Below, piece by piece: positions 61,656-64,000 of a stretch of DNA of 64,000 nt (position 1 is the stretch's first letter; each line of letters begins with the position of its first letter). A program made the position numbers and the translations under genes. The DNA is from Agrococcus lahaulensis DSM 17612. GTDB taxonomy: Bacteria; Actinomycetota; Actinomycetes; Actinomycetales; Microbacteriaceae. The stretch lies in NCBI RefSeq assembly GCF_000425105.1, contig NZ_KE384305.1:20289-84288 (forward strand), read 5' to 3'. The notes under the pieces were generated by a model, which ran no database searches, was not told the DNA's origin, and worked only from the letters and a program-made list of their open reading frames with translations.

Positions 61656-62519
61656 TCATTCGCGTCCCAGATCCCTGTGCTTGACCGCGACCCGCACGCC
61701 CGGTTGCCCCGAGAGGCGCGAGGCGAGGTACTGCGCCATCGCGACGGAGCGGTGCTTGCCGCCGGTGCACCCGACGCCGAGCACGGCGTGCAGCTTGTTC
61801 TCGCGCGCGAAGCCGGCCAGCACCGGCTCGAGCGCCTCGACGTACCGATCGGCGAACTCGCGCGCCCCCTCCTGCTCGAGGACGAAGTCGGAGACGACCT
61901 CCTCGGTGCCGTTGTGGCCGCGCAGGTCGGGGTTCCAGAACGGGTTCGGCAGGAAGCGCATGTCGGCGATCAGGTCGGCGTCGACCGGCAGTCCGTACTT
62001 GAAGCCGAAGCTCATGACCGTGAGCACGACCTCGAGCTCGCCGCCCGGGGCGAAGCGCTCCCCCACGCGCGTCGTGAGCTGGTGCGGGTTGAGGCCCGTG
62101 GTGTCGAGGAGCTGGTCGGCCATGCCGCGCAGCGGCTCGAGCCGGTGGCGCTCCATGCGGATGCCGTCGAGGATCGTCCCGTCGCCCTGCAGCGGGTGCG
62201 GCCTGCGCACCTGCTCGTAGCGGCGCACGAGCTCGGCGTCGCTCGCCTCGAGGAACAGCACGCGCACGGAGTGCTCGTTGCGCAGCATCTCGACGAAGCG
62301 CTTCGCGTCGTCGAAGAGCACGCCGCCGCGCACGTCGACGACGATCGCGAGCTTCGCCTCGGTCGCGTCGCCCGCCGCGGCGGTGCGCACGAGCGCGCGG
62401 AGCATGCTCGGCGGCAGGTTGTCGACGACGAACCAGCCGAGGTCCTCGAGCGCGTTCGCGACCGTCGTGCGTCCTGCACCGGACATGCCGGTGATGATGA
62501 CGATCTCTCTCGCGTTCAC
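61656..62519 (-). CDS. rapZ: RapZ/YvcJ family nucleotide-binding protein
   Basis: 287 aa from a GTG at 62519. Walker [50 protein letters not shown] and the C-terminal [20 protein letters not shown]. In proteobacteria RapZ is an RNase adaptor for GlmZ; in Gram-positive bacteria YvcJ hydrolyses GTP, and the role is unsettled. It follows uvrC by 13 bp and runs directly into whiA. The yvcK gene normally between them is missing. Confidence 0.94.
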   Translation of the reverse strand: MNAREIVIITGMSGAGRTTVANALEDLGWFVVDNLPPSMLRALVRTAAAGDATEAKLAIVVDVRGGVLFDDAKRFVEMLRNEHSVRVLFLEASDAELVRRYEQVRRPHPLQGDGTILDGIRMERHRLEPLRGMADQLLDTTGLNPHQLTTRVGERFAPGGELEVVLTVMSFGFKYGLPVDADLIADMRFLPNPFWNPDLRGHNGTEEVVSDFVLEQEGAREFADRYVEALEPVLAGFARENKLHAVLGVGCTGGKHRSVAMAQYLASRLSGQPGVRVAVKHRDLGRE

Positions 62520-62532
62520 AGCCTGCCGTTCC

Positions 62533-64000
62533 TCACCCTCGCGTGTCGGCCTCCATCGTATCGGCGCGCAGAGCACGTGCGATGGCCTCGGCGAGCGCCG
62601 GGCCGACGCCCGGCACCTCGCGCAGCTCGTCGGGCGACGCGGCGCGCACGCGCTTCGCGGAGCCGAAGTGCTTGAGCAGCGCGCGCACGCGCGAGGGCCC
62701 GAGGCCGGGGATGCCGCTCAGCTGCGACTGGATCGCGCTCGAGCGCTTCTGCCGCTGGTAGCTGATCGCCACGCGGTGGGCCTCGTCGCGCAGCCGCTGC
62801 ACGAGGTAGAGCGCCTCGCTCGAGCGCGGCAGGATCACCGGGAACTCGTCGTCCGGCAGCCACAGCTCCTCGAGCCGCTTCGCGATGCCGGCGAGCGCGA
62901 CGCCCGTGACGCCCTGCTCGTCGAGCGCGCGCTTCGCCGCCTGCACCTGCGGCCGGCCGCCGTCGACGAGCAGCAGCTGCGGCGCGTACGCGAAGCGGGT
63001 CGACGTGGCGTCCGGGTCGCCCTCGACGAGGTACTTCGCGCGGCGCGTGATCACCTGATGGATCGAGTCGGTGTCGTCGGTCGTCTGCGCGATCGCGAAG
63101 CGGCGGTACTGGTCCTTCCGCGGCAGCCCGTCCTCGAAGACGACCATGGAGGCCACGACGCCCTGGCCGCCGAGGTGCGAGACGTCGAAGCACTCGATGC
63201 GCAGCGGCGCCTCCGCCATGCCGAGCGCCTCCTGCAGGTCGGCGAGCGCCTGCGAGCGCGTGACGTAGTCGCTCGTGCGCTTCGTGCGCGCGACCTGCAG
63301 CACGTGGGCGGCGTTGACCGTCGCGGAGTCGGCGAGCTTGCGCTTCTCGCCGCGCTGCGGCACCCGCACCTCGACGCGACCGCTCAAGCCGTGGTCGACG
63401 CGGCGGTCGGTGAGCCATGCCTCGACCTCGGCGACGCTGTCGGGCTGCTTCGGCAGCAGCACCTCGCGCGCGGGCGGGTCGCCCTCGTCGTAGGCGATGC
63501 GGAGGATCTGCGTCGCGAGCTCGCTGTCGTCGAGGTCGATCTCGGTGTCGACGACCCACGACTTCGTCCCCCGGATGCGTCCTCCCCGCACCGCGAACAG
63601 GTGCACCGCCGCGCTGAGCTCGTCGTGCACGAGCCCGAAGACGTCGGCATCCACGTGGTCGGAGAGCACGACGCTCGTGCGCTCGAGCACCGACTCGAGG
63701 GCGGCGAGCTGGTCGCGCAGTCGCGCGGCGCGCTCGAACTCGAGCCTCGCGCTCGCCCGCTGCATCTCCTCGCGCACGCGATCGACGAACTCCTGGTCGC
63801 CGCCGTTCATGAACGCGACGAGGTCGCGCGCGATGTCGCGGTGCTCGGCGTGGGTCACGCGCCCGACGCACGGCGCCGAGCACTTGCCGATGTCGCCCAG
63901 CAGGCACGGCCGACCCGAGCGCTCGGCGCGGTCGTACACCGACTGGCTGCACGAGCGCATCGGGAAGGCCTTCAGCAGCAGGTCGAGCGTCTCGCGGATC
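62533..64000 (-). CDS. uvrC: Excinuclease ABC subunit C, 3' part
   Basis: 489 codons in the window; the 5' end lies beyond 64,000 (the frame is open at the edge, reading IRETLDLLLKAFPMRSCS). Visible parts: the end of the GIY-YIG domain with the cysteines CLLGDIGKCSAPCVG, the UVR motif (EFVDRVREEMQRASARLEFE), the RNase H-like 5'-incision nuclease (RIECFDVSHLGGQGVVASMV, LLLVDGGRPQVQAAKRAL), and C-terminal helix-hairpin-helix repeats (IPGLGPSRVRALLKHFGSAK, VPGVGPALAEAIARAL). Nucleotide excision repair with UvrAB. Confidence 0.97.
   Translation of the reverse strand, partial: IRETLDLLLKAFPMRSCSQSVYDRAERSGRPCLLGDIGKCSAPCVGRVTHAEHRDIARDLVAFMNGGDQEFVDRVREEMQRASARLEFERAARLRDQLAALESVLERTSVVLSDHVDADVFGLVHDELSAAVHLFAVRGGRIRGTKSWVVDTEIDLDDSELATQILRIAYDEGDPPAREVLLPKQPDSVAEVEAWLTDRRVDHGLSGRVEVRVPQRGEKRKLADSATVNAAHVLQVARTKRTSDYVTRSQALADLQEALGMAEAPLRIECFDVSHLGGQGVVASMVVFEDGLPRKDQYRRFAIAQTTDDTDSIHQVITRRAKYLVEGDPDATSTRFAYAPQLLLVDGGRPQVQAAKRALDEQGVTGVALAGIAKRLEELWLPDDEFPVILPRSSEALYLVQRLRDEAHRVAISYQRQKRSSAIQSQLSGIPGLGPSRVRALLKHFGSAKRVRAASPDELREVPGVGPALAEAIARALRADTMEADTRG

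Overview
The window is chromosomal DNA from a very GC-rich actinobacterium, almost certainly a member of the Microbacteriaceae (order Micrococcales). An Agrococcus-like genus is a guess from memory. The evidence is mycothiol synthesis (mshC), WhiA, RbpA, OpcA, PafB/PafC, codons ending almost entirely in G or C, genes packed with 1-8 bp start/stop overlaps, and a short intergenic repeat I associate with this family. Nothing here looks like a mobile element, prophage, CRISPR array or resistance island. No gene-free stretch exceeds 300 bases.

Region 1 (1-15,032). A cluster of intergenic repeats is followed by a long run of minus-strand genes: dapE-like M20 peptidase, uppP, mshC, then (beyond one plus-strand PAC2-family gene) a HAD phosphatase, trmI, an FKBP lipoprotein, pafB, pafC, tatA, tatC, helY, lnt and ppm. 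From memory this order is colinear with M. tuberculosis Rv2141c to Rv2092c, with Rv2051c-like lnt/ppm at the end. The whole Pup-proteasome block (arc/mpa, dop, pup, prcBA, pafA) that normally lies between trmI and pafB is missing, and one FKBP gene sits in its place.

Region 2 (15,033-39,738). Mostly short independent transcription units: tRNA-Leu(GAG) with a strong terminator, a PspC protein, an APH-like kinase coupled to dinB, an SGNH hydrolase, a D,D-carboxypeptidase with a SpoU methyltransferase, a sirtuin, a glycosyltransferase with an alpha/beta hydrolase, a DnaQ-like exonuclease, an unrecognised gene of atypical composition, rpmE2, an ABC ATPase, divergent glgA/glgC, serB, a phosphoesterase, fabG, a DUF3099/Cys-His/SURF1 operon, a TRIC-type channel, an ABC-F protein, a PEP-mutase-like protein, bioY, pnuC and a DEAD-box helicase. 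At least sixteen of these genes have a TANNNT -10-like hexamer 6-7 bases before the start codon, which predicts leaderless mRNAs. This is the clearest regulatory pattern in the window.

Region 3 (39,739-64,000). Central metabolism and Fe-S assembly, colinear with M. tuberculosis Rv1466 to Rv1420: suf operon (sufB-sufD-Rieske ferredoxin-sufC-sufT, without sufR, sufS or sufU), ctaA-ppx, a frameshifted membrane-protein gene, ctaB, the pentose-phosphate operon tkt-tal-pgi-zwf-opcA-pgl, rbpA, secG, the glycolytic operon gap-pgk-tpiA, sodA, whiA, rapZ and the 3' part of uvrC. yvcK, usually between rapZ and whiA, is absent.

I found no convincing wholly new system. The items most worth checking are the precise Pup-proteasome loss with pafBC retained (and a possible PafBC-type promoter on dinB), stop codons that double as the next gene's -10 box, the 20-bp-periodic repeat that reverses orientation at 55,954-56,080, and the one-base frameshift at about 46,090.
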